From the NCBI GenBank assembly GCA_947650285.1, contig CANTFL010001256.1, positions 462,281 to 526,280 on the forward strand: a DNA stretch of 64,000 nucleotides, given 5' to 3'. A program made the position numbers and the translations under genes. Origin of the DNA: Hyaloperonospora brassicae. Taxonomy: Eukaryota; Oomycota; Peronosporomycetes; Peronosporales; Peronosporaceae. The notes under the pieces were generated by a model. The model made no database searches, was not told the DNA's origin, and was given only the letters and a program-made list of their open reading frames with translations. Shown piece by piece: positions 14,458 through 26,470 of this stretch; the first letter of the stretch is position 1; the number at the start of each line of letters is the position of its first letter.

Positions 14458-15546
14458 CTAACTTCGCGTGCCAGTATCGTTTTCTTCGTCCGCAACGCCT
14501 TCGCTGGCAATCATCTCGTTCATCTGCTTTTCAAATTCGAGCGTGTGCATGTATATCCGTTGTAAAATTATTGCTGAGTCGGCATCCATCCCCTTGATCA
14601 ACGTGTTCAAATTCCGTTCACCCTGCCACATCCGAATCACACCACTCTTTGTCGTAAAGCCCTCCGAGTCGAGGTCGTCCAATCCTGTACCTTGCTCAAA
14701 GTGCACTTTGATGGCACGTTGCTGCTCATCTTCCTCATCCAGGTACGGCATTGCCGCAATAAGCTGAAGTGTGTCGTCTACTTCATTCAACATCTTCTCA
14801 ATCGAGTGATCTGGAGCGCTACCACCGGAACGATTGTACGTTCGTTCCGGCTGCTCACCTGCATCCTCACGCTTCGCCTCCTCCGCCTCCTTGCTCGCCT
14901 TCTCACGCGCTTCTTCCTCCTTGTCGAAGCCCAGATTCGAGTTCTCGACCACAGTCTTGCCCACAGCCTTGCCCCAGCTGCCTTCTCCCCACTGAAATGC
15001 CTGTGGGAGACCACACTCGCCGAAAAACCGACCCAAAGCCTCCTCCACGAGTGTGTTGCAAGCACCGCCAGTCGTGCGCAGCTGCAGGTCCACCTCCTTG
15101 AACTCGCCCTCGACTGGCGTCTTCAGAAAGAACCGCAGCACCAACGTCTTGGCAGGAGGGAACTCATTGTGCTTCTCAATCGCATCCAAAATGCCCAGCA
15201 GCTCCTTGTACGACTCCTCGTTCGCGCGCTGCTGCTCCGGGTACCGTCCAAACAGGTCCGGGTGCGTGCGCAGGTACAGCTTGCGCAGCGTATCCTTCAG
15301 CATCGGCACTTCGCCGCCCTTCTGGCTCTTCATCTTGCGCAAGTTCTTGCGCCGCAACGCGCGCTCACTGGTTTTGGTGCGGACAGAGCCACTGGTGGCG
15401 CATAGCGACAGGAGCGGCAGCTGCGTGGCGCACGGAGAGAGACACCACAGACGCTGCGGACATGTCACGGTCGTCAGCAGTGGAGGCGTGCGCAGCGGCG
15501 GGGACAGACGCGAGCGAGCGACGGCGCGGGCAGCAGCTACGCGCAT
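14458..15546 (-). CDS. DUF4460/TCAIM-like mitochondrial protein, copy B
   Basis: ATG at 15546 (minus) to stop at 14458-14460, 362 aa. An in-frame ATG at 15786 would add 80 residues, but the shorter start is shared with copy A and gives a clean Arg-rich presequence, so I prefer it. Residues 1-234 are nearly identical to copy A: I count five amino-acid differences, all in the presequence (residues about 29-51). From residue 235 the two proteins differ strongly but stay alignable (IEKMLNEVDDTLQLIAAMPY here against IEKVLSELNEVFEIIAAVPL; GERNLNTLIKGMDADSAIIL against GERNLDTIVAGVDTDSALIL). They are therefore old paralogues whose 5' halves were recently homogenised. Targeting and HPD-containing domain are as in copy A. 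Confidence 0.8.
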   Translation of the reverse strand: MRVAAARAVARSRLSPPLRTPPLLTTVTCPQRLWCLSPCATQLPLLSLCATSGSVRTKTSERALRRKNLRKMKSQKGGEVPMLKDTLRKLYLRTHPDLFGRYPEQQRANEESYKELLGILDAIEKHNEFPPAKTLVLRFFLKTPVEGEFKEVDLQLRTTGGACNTLVEEALGRFFGECGLPQAFQWGEGSWGKAVGKTVVENSNLGFDKEEEAREKASKEAEEAKREDAGEQPERTYNRSGGSAPDHSIEKMLNEVDDTLQLIAAMPYLDEEDEQQRAIKVHFEQGTGLDDLDSEGFTTKSGVIRMWQGERNLNTLIKGMDADSAIILQRIYMHTLEFEKQMNEMIASEGVADEENDTGTRS

Positions 15547-15571
15547 GGTCGCTATGGATGTCCTGGCTGGA
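14844..15571 (-). repeat. Right arm of the 728-bp inverted duplication
   Basis: Reverse complement of 11814-12541 at equal length. The arm ends inside the coding region at the point where the two proteins diverge, and on the other side just upstream of the start codon. Confidence 0.9.
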
Positions 15572-16223
15572 AATGGATGGCGAAGGTGAATCGTACCTAC
15601 ACAGATGTTTGGTGCACGTGCGTACCTAACGATCCGACGTCCTGTGGACAGTGCATCGGTCGTACAAGTACGACGTTTGCGTGCAGCGGGCGGCTTTACA
15701 TTTGCCCTATACACAGGACGATCAGTCTCTGATGTACATATAAGCAAGCGAACAACCGTGCGCTTGTCGTCGCCGGATTGCGTCATGATCCGAGCATCAA
15801 CGTGCGGTGGTGCTCACGAGCAAATCAACGACCAATTGTACGTTCGTTGCCAGCACACTGCGCCGGTACGTTGTACATACAACAAGCGTTGACAGTGTCT
15901 CGAATGACGGGGCGGCATTACCGCATCAGACGACGTGTCCCACAGCTGTGGCAAAAAACCCCACCAGAGCCAGCGCGTGGGTCGAACAGTCACTTTGGTA
16001 CAGTGGTATGCCACACAGCGAGAACAAAAGAAAACGCGCAGCTGCGAACTTATCGATCCGACGACAAAGAGTGTGCGTGTGTGTGTTTTATACACTTGGT
16101 CGAATGAAACAACCAGCTGGGCCATGTTTAAATCGGCTGCCATCGCTCTCGTCGCTCTGTTGAAACCATCTCGCGCTCAAGACGACGACGGACCCCATCG
16201 CTTCACTCGCTGCGTCTGCGCTC
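15572..16223. other. Divergent intergenic region
   Basis: 650 bp between the starts of DUF4460 copy B (minus) and the VTT gene (plus); presumably holds both promoters. No gene or clear motif seen. Confidence 0.4.
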
Positions 16224-17120
16224 ATGCCCCCGCACGCGTCCGACTGCGCGTCTCCACTGGCCACGACCGCAGACGACTTCCCTGCCATTGACAGCGGTAG
16301 GGACAGTCTGCCTGCGTCGTCGTCCTCTCCACTAAGTGCGTCGAAAGGCTGGCAGCAAGACGTGCGCTCCGTGGGTGTGGTCTTGTCGATAAGTACGGCG
16401 CTACTGGGCGTGACGCTGCACTCGCTGGTCGTGTCTGCGCTGTTGGAGTCCGAGTGGGAAGCGCTGCGTGTGCCCACGTCGCTAGAGGCGGCCCAGGAAC
16501 TGGGGCTGACGCTGCAGAGCTTTGCCGAGCGCCAACGAGGAGCGCTCTTACTCGCGCACATGGCCTCTTACCTCTACCTGCAGACGTTTGCAATTCCCGG
16601 CACCATCTTTCTGAACCTCCTGGCCGGCGCCCTCTTTGGCGTTGCGCTGGGCTTTCCGCTCTGCTTGGCGTACAATACACTGGGCTCCGCGTTCATGTTC
16701 GTGCTGTCGCGCCGCTTTGGTCACCGCGTCGTCATGCGGTTCTTCCCGAACAAACTCGACGTGCTGCGTCGTATGCTGGAGGCGCACCGGGACGACATGG
16801 CGCTCTACATGGTCTTCCTGCGCGTATTTCCTTTCACGCCCAACTGGTTCATCAACCTTGCGTCGCCTCACTTGGCGATTCCACTGCGCCAGTTTATGCT
16901 GGGCCCGCTACTGGGGCTCATTCCGTACAACTTTCTGAGCTGCAAGGCGGGTCTTATCTTGCGAGAGCTTCGATCGCGTACCGATATTATTGATACCGCT
17001 ACTACTGTGCAGCTTGTTGTGGTAGCATTTGTGGGTGGTCTTGTGCTACCTCGGTTGAAGAGACGCTTTGCCACGGGCTCAGATCCTGCACCCGCTTTCG
17101 CGCCGGTGAAACGCGAATAG
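16224..17120 (+). CDS. VTT-domain (SNARE-associated Golgi / TMEM41-like) membrane protein
   Basis: ATG at 16224 to TAG at 17118-17120, 298 aa, single exon. A disordered Ser/Ala-rich N terminus (1-45) precedes a membrane span (about 48-70). The VTT core follows: LQTFAIPGTIFLNLLAGALF (119-138), a second hydrophobic helix (about 140-162), a basic cytosolic-type loop, the signature FLRVFPFTPNWFINLASP (198-215), and re-entrant or membrane helices at about 222-240 and 262-276. This order and the FAIPG and PNWFIN blocks match TMEM41/DedA-superfamily proteins, which in eukaryotes act in the ER or Golgi; TMEM41B and VMP1 are lipid scramblases needed for autophagy. Which subfamily this belongs to, and its substrate, are inference. 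The C terminus is basic and short. Confidence 0.85.
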   Translation: MPPHASDCASPLATTADDFPAIDSGRDSLPASSSSPLSASKGWQQDVRSVGVVLSISTALLGVTLHSLVVSALLESEWEALRVPTSLEAAQELGLTLQSFAERQRGALLLAHMASYLYLQTFAIPGTIFLNLLAGALFGVALGFPLCLAYNTLGSAFMFVLSRRFGHRVVMRFFPNKLDVLRRMLEAHRDDMALYMVFLRVFPFTPNWFINLASPHLAIPLRQFMLGPLLGLIPYNFLSCKAGLILRELRSRTDIIDTATTVQLVVVAFVGGLVLPRLKRRFATGSDPAPAFAPVKRE

Positions 17121-19673
17121 GCGGCTGAGTGTGTGCATCGAGTGTCGTCAGTGAGTACAAGCGAATGGGCTAGTTCTTGCTACAGGGGTGAGATCGTTGA
17201 TTAGCGTGCCCGCAGACGATGTTGGTACCTGGAGTCCGCCACGCGTTGACTGAGACTCATGCCTGCCAATGAGATGGATGTCGAGTGGACAGCGGTCATA
17301 GAGTGAGTACAAGAAGATAAACGAGCCGTATGGTAAACTTGCAACACGCGTGCGGTCTTAGCCGTTTTGAGCAACTACCAACAAGCGTGATGATAGTATG
17401 CAGCTGAACGGAGATTTGCTTGATGGAAGTTCACAAGCACGCACCGCTATATGGAACTTCGAAGGTGGCGTGTAGAGTGAGAATGTAGCTGCATGAAGCG
17501 GCGCGCTTTGCAATACGGACGTATGGAGTGACCTTATACAACTACTGGTGGAAGAGCTCGACTTTGCGAGACATCATCGAGTAATTAAAAGCTTGACGAT
17601 ATGCGACTTTCCGATGCTTTGTCACACGGCCTCGCTCTAGAGGAGGTCAACAAAGTGGGCAAGCACAGCAGCTTTTAGAACCGTACAGACAGGTGCGACA
17701 TTCGGAATTGCCGGCACGAAACCAAAGGCTTGAGTGACTACAACACCGGTACTTCAGCGGTACCACAAGCAGCCGGGAGTTTTGCTGCTCTCATCCCTCT
17801 CGCGACTCACATCCGCATCGTGCAAAGGTATGTACCAAGCACATTGTGATCTGCATCGACCCTACAAGTACGCACTGTGTGGTCAGCGCCGCGCGAGGTT
17901 GTGTGCTAACAAGAAACCGATTACGCTGGTCACGTCTCATTTTCGGGACATGCGCCTGGACATGCGTTGATGCGCTACTTCGATTATACGCAAATATCGT
18001 ACAACTCCGTACTGTGCCACCACACACGGTCGCAAAAGATTCGGAAGGATACGTCATCGGAGCGCACTTACACGAGCGTGGTGGTTGTGTGCCAGGGATA
18101 GGCTTTCCGTCAACGTGTTATTGTCTTCAACATTCCGAAGTCTACTCGCGTGTGTCGATTTGTTAGCCGTGCGGAAAATTTGATAGAAGTGGGTGGAAAA
18201 CAAAGCGTGACTTTGCCATAGCGTCCGCAACCTCATTCGTCACAAGACACAGCTTGAAAAGGGAAGTTGTGCTTCTCTGTTTGAAATGAGGTGTTTGCTT
18301 GTATGGAAGACCAAAGTCGTTGCAAGCGTTAGACATTATTAAGACATAAGCGCTCGAGCTTGCGTCTCCGATGTCCTTGTATGTTAGTATCTATATGCAC
18401 AGAACGTAAGAGTGCGGGCTCGAGAGCATGAACCTTGTCGAGCTTTTGCCATCGTTGGTGTTGTAGCTGACGTACCCTCCTCTAACAGCAAACACGGCCG
18501 CTTCGCAAGGCAGCAGTATCGGCCAACTTTCTTCCTCACAATTTGTATTAGTCACAGGTGCAAACGCGTGTGCCGAGCAGAACAATGTTGCCGTTTCTGT
18601 GCATTATCAGGTACAAGAGCGCTTCAAGGTCTGTGCAGTCCATCGAATGTCCATACCGAAAGAAAAGGTACTCAGTCTTTGGCTTTTCGATTCCACTTTC
18701 TAACAAGCTATCAACTCGCTGTAAACCGGTTCCGTTTTGACAAGTGAGTCATGGCCAATATTCTGACTGCAAGACCTGTTACAGGCCAAGAGAGCCCGCA
18801 CCAGATTGGCTGAGAATAAGAAAGGCAGGATACAGAATGTAAAGCAAATGATCCCTGCGGGTAGAGCAACAAAAGGGTATGGGGGCACGTGATGGACTGG
18901 CAGAAGTGATGTCGTTTCTTGCGTGTCCTATGTTTGTACTGTTTGTAAACGTTTGTCGCGAGGTGGCCCTGTTGTATACTATTGGCAGTGGCGGAAAAAT
19001 GTCAATATGGACCTCATGTTGGCGGGTCAATTTCTCCGTAGCTAGTGACACACTACTCAGTCGCTGATACAGGCCACGATAACAGCCAAGAAAATTTACT
19101 TCTGGACGCGCGCAACGAGCGGTGATTAAGATGCCAGTATGCATGTTTGTAGTTTGATCTCCTGTCAGTATGGTTTATCGAATAGATTTGCTGCAGCAGG
19201 TACAGTTCAGTTTTTGCGTAAACACAGCATCACCGTTTGTAAACCGCGATTGTTCTATCCTTTCAGTATACGCGATATTTGGAGCACCCGTCCGCATATG
19301 TCTTCAGTGTGGATAGCTTGTGCTGTGTTCCGCATTTATGTGGGGCACCCCCACACGCGATATCTAGTGACTTACTGCTATGATGCACTGCGAGAATACA
19401 TGTTGTCCTTTTAGTACTTTTCATACGCAGTATCCAGTCTGTCACAAACATAGGACCTTACTCCTATGGCTCAAATCTATTCGTGCTTATCGACTTTGGT
19501 TTAAAGACAGATGCTTCATTCAAAAATCTGTACTAGGGGTTTTACAAGCTTTATACAGTAAGGCGATAATGTATAACTTCTGTTGGCCGATATGCGTCGG
19601 CATATTGATCTACGGCTTCGATGGACATTCCTGTAGTCACTCTTACGTGTCACGAGAAATTTCAATTAGCTAA
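17121..19673. other. Gene-poor region
   Basis: 2.5 kb after the VTT stop with base composition near that of other intergenic DNA. Only short frames of 60-121 codons, none with a motif I recognise. The first few hundred bases probably contain the VTT 3' UTR. Confidence 0.4.
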
Positions 19674-22089
19674 AACGAGTTTTTTTTCCTGTACCATAGA
19701 AAATCGTGAATACTGCTTGCCGATTCCATACAGCATTTTACATTGCATATGTGCGGCGTAAAGTGTATCATAAACGCCGAGAGAAGTTGTTGAATGTAGA
19801 TGAAGCAAATCGAAATCAGTTTTGCGCAAGTGATGCTAACAGAAGACCAATAGAAAGTTGAACTGAAAGCAGGAGAATATGAAGTGGATTTAACTAGGTG
19901 AGCGGCCGGATCGGAATGAGCAAGTGCACGTCAACGCTTTGGCGCACTTGAAGAATGTGAGAGCGACCCGTCACGGGCAAAAAATAAATTGCGGTAGATG
20001 TTACAAGAATATAATCACAATCAGGTGAGCTGGTTCAATTTACACTAATCCAATCATAGTTGGAATAACATCGTGGTAGCATCGACCGGGTTGTTGTAAC
20101 TAGTAAACAGATGTAGGGCAGTGTCATGGGACGGTATTTGATTGATATATCCTAAAAATGACGATCGAGGTCTACAGTACTCGCGATCGCGGGTCGACGA
20201 CACAATTAGAGGGGCACAAATTTCCAAGAAAGAGCATAGCTAGTCAATGTTATCGAACAACATACATTTGTAAAAGGGACAGACGTTTTTTTTTCGATTT
20301 TCTTGCCGCTTAAGAAAAATGCTGGCATTTCAGGATGTTTTGTAATTGCAGGTCGATACTGTTTGGTACACAATTATGCAGAGTTCATTTTGATAAGAGA
20401 AGTGATACGTAATAAATGTTGTCATGGATAAACCTCAGCATACAGGACCTATATTTATGAGTATCGGACTCATTGAAATCGAGAGTAAGAAGTCCAACAA
20501 GAATAGTGAACCGCATTTCCGCTGATCAATATCTACGGCATAGCGTAAGTGAATTTTCTATGGACCACATTTCATCGTTCGGTCTTTCGTTGTGCCCAAA
20601 ACTGTAGCATATCTTGATTGTCTAGTTGTTTTTAACGCTGGCATGTTCCAAAGTATATATCAACTGATTGTAAAGATATATTGTGATGAATTAGTTCCAC
20701 TTAATCGATAAACTTGAGCAAAATATATGATTTGTAAACGTCACTGGCGCCATGATCGTGCCTACTTACAAGATGTCTTAAGTTACGCATGGACCGAGCT
20801 TTGCACTTACAGCAGGATGAGACGTCGTGGTCAACCCAAATGAAGCAAACCGGACCTACTTAAGCGAGGATCGATCATTTTATTAGATTTGAAGGAGGCA
20901 ACAAAAGAAGACGATTAACGGCCCGGTAACGCTACTGTAACGACTCACACGCGTTATGTGTATAGAAAGACTAGTATCATGGATGATATACCCTATCAGA
21001 GTGACTCATTATTCCACAAATCACAGGGAAGATTAGTACGTAAAAGCGGCAGAATAGGCGCCTGTAATGGTATGCGAATAGATTCGTTGTCACCCACATA
21101 AAGACGCTAATAGATTCTGGGGTTGGGTATCTATGAAGTTTGAGACGTGGGACGACGTCCGTCCAAAGTTTTCATCAAAAATGACAATGCTCATGTCATG
21201 AATAATGAACGCTATTTTTTCACGCAGCACCGACGCAGACATGACCCAAGTTTGAGCTGGAAGATATTGTATGTCCCCATCTCACGGGTTTAGTACTAAA
21301 ATCGCAATTGGACCCGATTTGGGCTTCAAGAGTAGTAGACTAGTTCCCTAAGACAGAGATATTCCCTTATAATTACTATGAGGTATAGCACTGCTCTCAA
21401 TCGCGGCTCAAGTCAATTGTATCGGCGATGATAGGGGCAGAACGCATATATAACGGTGCAACTTGTGGTTGCTTTAATGACTAAAATGGTGACGAGGATC
21501 ATCTTCTATGTGGTCTGAAAAGTTGTAACCAATCACCTTTAGTTGACGAACAATAAAATATGTCGACCTTGATTGACGTACGGTCGTATCTCACTCCGAC
21601 AACACTAGAATTAATAAAAACCTGACCAACCTACTATAAGCAAGTCAATTAGAAGAGTAATGCATATGCATATGAAATGGTATGGGATATAAATGCCACT
21701 TTACGACCTATGAAGCGGCGAGGCAAAGACTAGATTGGCCGTAAGTGGGATCGACTTTATTCTCCCAACTCGGAAAAACTATCTCCCAATCAGTTCTTCG
21801 CGATAATTAGGGACACATAAATCTGCATACTAGATATGATGAAGCTACAAATAATGACCTTTCGGCATCGCCGCACATGAATGTGAAGCGACTTTGAGCA
21901 AAAGGGTTGTGTGGTCCGATCTCACGATTAGGGCTCACGATTGGATTAACGACACCCCAAATTGGTGTGTGTTTAAGGCGGATATAATTTCAACAAATTC
22001 CTGATCGGAGATAATAATGATCGATATTCAGAAAGTCCCTAGTATGTATGGGAGAACTTTACGTCAGACACTTATAATGGATCGGATCT
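19674..22089. other. AT-rich, stop-dense region without open frames
   Basis: About 2.4 kb in which no frame of 60 codons is open on either strand. The DNA is visibly richer in A/T than what precedes it. I see no repeat unit, tRNA or conserved motif; it may be old, strongly mutated repeat sequence. Confidence 0.5.
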
Positions 22090-24540
22090 TCATGACGAGA
22101 AGACATAATGATCTGCTTCCATTTTTGCGAGGTTGACCTTAAAAATCATTTGCAAGCCAGCCAAGCATATGTTAGTGTGGTGCAGAGAATTTCCGAACGC
22201 GGTATTCCCTACGTCTGAATTGATCATAATGTTGGTGAACTGGACTATAGATGCCGGAGCACATCGAAGTGGGTGAACCAAGAATCGACGAGGAAGACTC
22301 GACGAGGGAAAGCTCAACGAGGAATGACTGGACGATCCAAGACTCGACGAGAGAGCAAGATGATGACTATTCCATCCCACCAGGTATTAGTATAAGAAGA
22401 CGAGGGGGATGAAGGAAAACCTCCCATGAGTCCTTTTACAATCAAGGAGAGAACAGAAGATAATCAATACAGAGCAGAATTTCCTGAGTCGAAGACACGT
22501 GTACACTTTTGAATCAAGTTTCTTCTTCGGCTGTATTATGCCTTCTGTCGAGACTCGAGGATCGTAGCTTGTAGAGGTCTCGATTGGAAGCGCCAAGAGC
22601 TAAGTCGACCCGGGTGGGCATTACTCGCTTCTGGCAAAAGACGAGTCTCGTCGCACGGTGAGCCGATGACCCAGTAGACGGCACCGATTTAAGTCTCGTC
22701 GCACGACGGGCCGGTGACCAGTAGACGGCACCGATTTAAGTCTCATCGCATGGCGAGCCGGTGACCCAGTATACGGCACCGATTTAAGCCTCATCTCATT
22801 GCGAGTCAGTGACCTAATAGACGGCACCGATATAAGCCTCATCGCATGGCGGGCCGGTGACCCAGTATACGGCACCGATTTAAGCCTCATCTCATTGCGA
22901 GTCAGTGACCTAATAGACGGCACCGATTTAAGCCTCATCGCATTGCGAGTCAGTGACCTAATAGACGGTACCGCTTTAGACACGCGAACGGCGAGCCAGT
23001 GACCTTATAGACGGCACTGTCCAAAGTCTCTTCGAGTGACGAGCCGGTGGGTCTTTAACCAAGGACACCTTAAATATTCTAGTAGGGCGTATACTGCGCC
23101 CGGTGACCTGTAAAAGCGTGAAAATGCCGACGTCTACCCATTTGTACGAGGTCACGAGATTGGGAGGAACGGAAGCTGCTGAGCTCGGACAGTCTTTTGA
23201 AAAGAAGAGTGAGTCGTTGGAGCTACTCAGCTAGGCGAGGGCCCCAACTGAGCCCGAAGGGGTGGTTCGCGGGGAGTATTAAACGACGTACAAACCCAAC
23301 TGCGCCGACTAGCTATGAGATTGTTGTGTTGTCACGTTGAGACTATATTGCCACAGATCTGACTAACTGCTATACCACGACTGGTGTCGCGACTCGGGAA
23401 TTCAGGGTTAGAGATTGTTTTAGCAGGTATCAAACAACCGAGGAGTACTATGGTCATCGAATCGAAAAAAGCAAGCGGCACAACCCCGGCAACAGCCGGA
23501 AGGACTTCGCGTACTGGGCCAAACTCGGCATTATCGACCATTACCCACGCTGACGCAAGAGTGGATCGGGCCATTCTTTTCGACGAGTTCGAAGCGAGTG
23601 ACTAAGATAGTAAGGAGACTCTGATGACAACTATGATGTTTAAATTGGCCATGAAGCGGAAGAACGTTCGCATCATGTGGGCCACGTCAGCAATTCTCGC
23701 GGGGTGATAGACGTAAATCCGACGAGCGCGACGAAGAAGAAGATGGTGGTCAGAAATTGAACCCTGGTGAGCGACCCTGCTAGTACCCAGGGCCACGATG
23801 AATGCCGATACACCTATGGCGAATCGGGCTCTGCGCCGACCCACCGAGTAAATCAAGAAGAGTCGCTGGATTCAATTGTTAAAGCTAAAGGCAGCTTACG
23901 AAGCGAAGTGGGCGAACCTGGGCAAGAAGCTAATGCAACCCCTCAACAGCATGTCTCTAGAACAGCTAGTCGACAGCACGGTGCTGCTTCTATGATCAAT
24001 GGGGTATGAGTGCGAAATGATGCTTACGAATCTGATTTAATCGGAATGTAACGTACGATTAGTGTGTAGCGAGTTGGTGCAGATGAAGCGTAAGCTGAAG
24101 GTAGTGTTTAGGGTAGAAGACGGAACGAATTCCCTTGTTCCGTTGAACCATCGAACTTAGGCGGACATGGTGCTTGTGGAATAAAAGAGACCGACACCAC
24201 TCCTCGACGAGCAAGCCGTGCGAGAAGTCGAGGATATGGGGTTGGTGAACGCGCCGCTGCCGAAAACCCCAGAGCCAACACGGGGAGTCTTCTCGAGGAA
24301 GGCTAGCCATACCAATTTGATTCCCACATGGTCACACCACCGCGTACTCCGCGGGTGATGGAGACTCCACGACCAAGGTAGTGGGAGGCGACGAAATTGA
24401 TGACAGGTGATGAGTACTACGAAGAATATGATGATGCGTACGATGGCTATTAAGAGGCCGATGAGCTATCAAATAGTCCCAACTGACGGTTGAGCTACAA
24501 TGATGCTGAAATGAAAGAGGACACGTCATGGTAATACGCA
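22090..24540. other. Old repeat debris upstream of the decayed gypsy element
   Basis: Contains repeated ACTCGACGA-type motifs (22283-22350), a 48-bp minisatellite (separate entry) and broken Ser/Gln/Glu-rich frames (for example 23767-24009). It probably includes the 5' LTR or leader of the old gypsy element, but I could not fix LTR ends. The interval 22250-22620, which ends in T/C-rich sequence before a change of character, is a candidate. Confidence 0.4.
22646..23030 (+). repeat. Tandem 48-bp minisatellite, about 8-9 diverged copies
   Basis: Units begin CTCRTCKCAY and contain GAGCCGGTGACC and GACGGCACCGATTTAA; starts near 22646, 22695, 22741, 22790, 22838, 22886, 22934 and 22981. The period is 46-49 bp, with two alternating subtypes (CGCATGGCGAGCCGG and CTCATTGCGAGTCAG). 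The minus-strand frame 22621-22983 reads it as a 16-residue repeat (for example MRLKSVPSIRSLTRNE), which is probably a by-product. Confidence 0.85.
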
Positions 24541-24546
24541 CACACG

Positions 24547-25060
24547 CGCTATTAGACAAGTTTACCAGTTTTGAGGGGAAGCGCTATCGTTCGGACGATG
24601 CCTTGCAATGGATCAAACGGTTCGTCTACGAGATGAAAGGGACGTACCACCCGTAAGATGAGTGGTGCGAGCCATTTTCGCTGTACATGGACAAATCGGC
24701 CAAGCGTTGGTATTGACAACTTTCGAAGAAGACTCAGCGAAAGTGGAAGCTGCTCAGCGAAGCGTTTATGGACTATTACTGATCGCAGTTCGAGCAATCC
24801 GGTAGGTCGTGGTTTAACTCAGCGGAGTGTGGTGAGACCGAGCACGTGTAAGATTCCTACTGCGACTGAGCGGTCATGCACGGACGGCGCAGATTTAATA
24901 TGAGAAAGAAGGCGCGGATGCTGCCGACCACGTTGAGCACTTTCTAAAACTGCGGTGATAAAGACCTGATGGATTTGATCTATCCGCAGCGACTCGATGA
25001 TATTCAGCGCGTGTAGAAGATCATCAGTCATCGATTGCTCGGCGAGAAACGAAAGCAATA
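24547..25060 (+). pseudogene. gag (capsid-like) remnant of element 1
   Basis: Frame with FTSFEGKRYRSDDALQWIKR, then LYMDKSAKRWY-stop-QLSKKTQRKWKLL, resembles the retrotransposon gag domain pattern (A..W...L......W..L...F). Stops at about 24655, 24717 and 24780 break it. Confidence 0.6.
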
Positions 25061-26103
25061 ACGTGATTGAGTAAATACCGGACACAGGCTAAGTCGCCTT
25101 AAGATGAAGACACGGGAAAGCCGACGGAAAAAAAGGGATGATGGTCTTCGTCGGAGTGAACCGCGACGTGAGTCAAAATTCGACGATCGCCAAAGTGGCC
25201 GACCTGATCGTCGGAATGACCGTCGTCTGAATCACGGTGATGACCGACATGTTCCGTCGAGCTGTAACATCAATCGAGACTATGACTATCGTTGAAGTGT
25301 AACCCTTGCATCATCATCCATGGGAGATTAGCGAGCAGCGAGCAACAAGCGCAGAGGGAGCCGTGAAACCAACTTAAACGATTCGTCGACTAATTGAAGT
25401 GCACAAGAACACCTGATTGAATACGGTGCCGGCTCTGACTCGGACTCGAGGGAACCAGGAGCAGATGTGAGTCAAGTCCGAACTCAGTCGACCGTCAATG
25501 TCACACACGATCTCACGTACCACTGGTACCAAGATCGGACAAGATGTACGGCTGACAGGAAAGAATTCACCGACAAGAACGAACGGATTTGCCACGATCG
25601 CGTCGAATGTACAAACCGTGCGGTGCCATGGGACACGAAACTCATTTTTGCAGGCGACAAAGCGAGTTTTTATAAGCATATACATGACGTCGGTCGGTCC
25701 GAGTTGTTGGCAAGATTTGAGAAGCTGACCAAGTTCGTCAAGACATTGGTGGATAAATCGGCTGTGCCAGAAGACCTTTGCGGCAAATACATGTCGGCTC
25801 ATTTAAAATATCAAGCCCGTCGACTCTGACTGGGTATACTAATAACGGTCTGACACATTCAGTTGAAAAATCAGTAGAAGCGAACTACTTGTTTACCTTC
25901 GTTGAGTACACACAACGACCCGACGAGCGGGGAGGTGGCGAACAGGAGATAGCACAAGATTATTGAGACGATGGTGAAGGCCGATCGATCGCAAGGTTGA
26001 CAAAAACAGGCAGCTATGTTCTACGATAGTAGTGACGAAAGAATTAAAGCTGCTATTGGGATAACGACTGGAATGGTGGTCATCCAGGAAGTTCGATCTA
26101 CGA

Positions 26104-26470
26104 GCACGGATGCGAGCGCTAGTCATGGGTGTTGTCAATGACGAACGAGCAAAAATATTGCTGGATACAGAAGCTAACATTTCGGCTATTAGTGACCCAT
26201 TCGCTAAGAAGCTACGATTACGACACCTCACGATAAACGACAAACAAATTGATGTCCAAGGAACCGGAAAGTTGAAGGTCATCACCACATCACGGACAAC
26301 AGTCAAAATCACTATAGGATGGGAATTGGTTTATGAACTTAAAGTGTAGATTATGCCACATCGTGCGGAAAGTATCTCATCCTCGGTAGAAATTTCGGGA
26401 TACCAGTCGGCATCCGGCCAGACTTGTTCAACACGACGGCCACACTTCTGGACGAACTTGCCATACCTTA
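26104..26470 (+). pseudogene. Retropepsin-like protease remnant of element 1
   Basis: KILLDTEANISAISD (from about 26155) fits the aspartic protease active-site block, but the usual Gly after D-T/S is Glu, so the site is probably dead. The flap-like region and LILGRNF-type block follow after a stop. Confidence 0.65.

Noticed and set aside
15547..15786. 80-residue N-terminal extension of DUF4460 copy B
   Set aside because: An in-frame ATG exists, but the sequence is not shared with copy A, lies outside the homologous block, and would hide the mitochondrial presequence.
22250..22620. 5' LTR of element 1 with a partner near 31960
   Set aside because: ACTCGACGA motifs recur at both places, but I could not align continuous LTRs or find terminal TG...CA ends or a target duplication.
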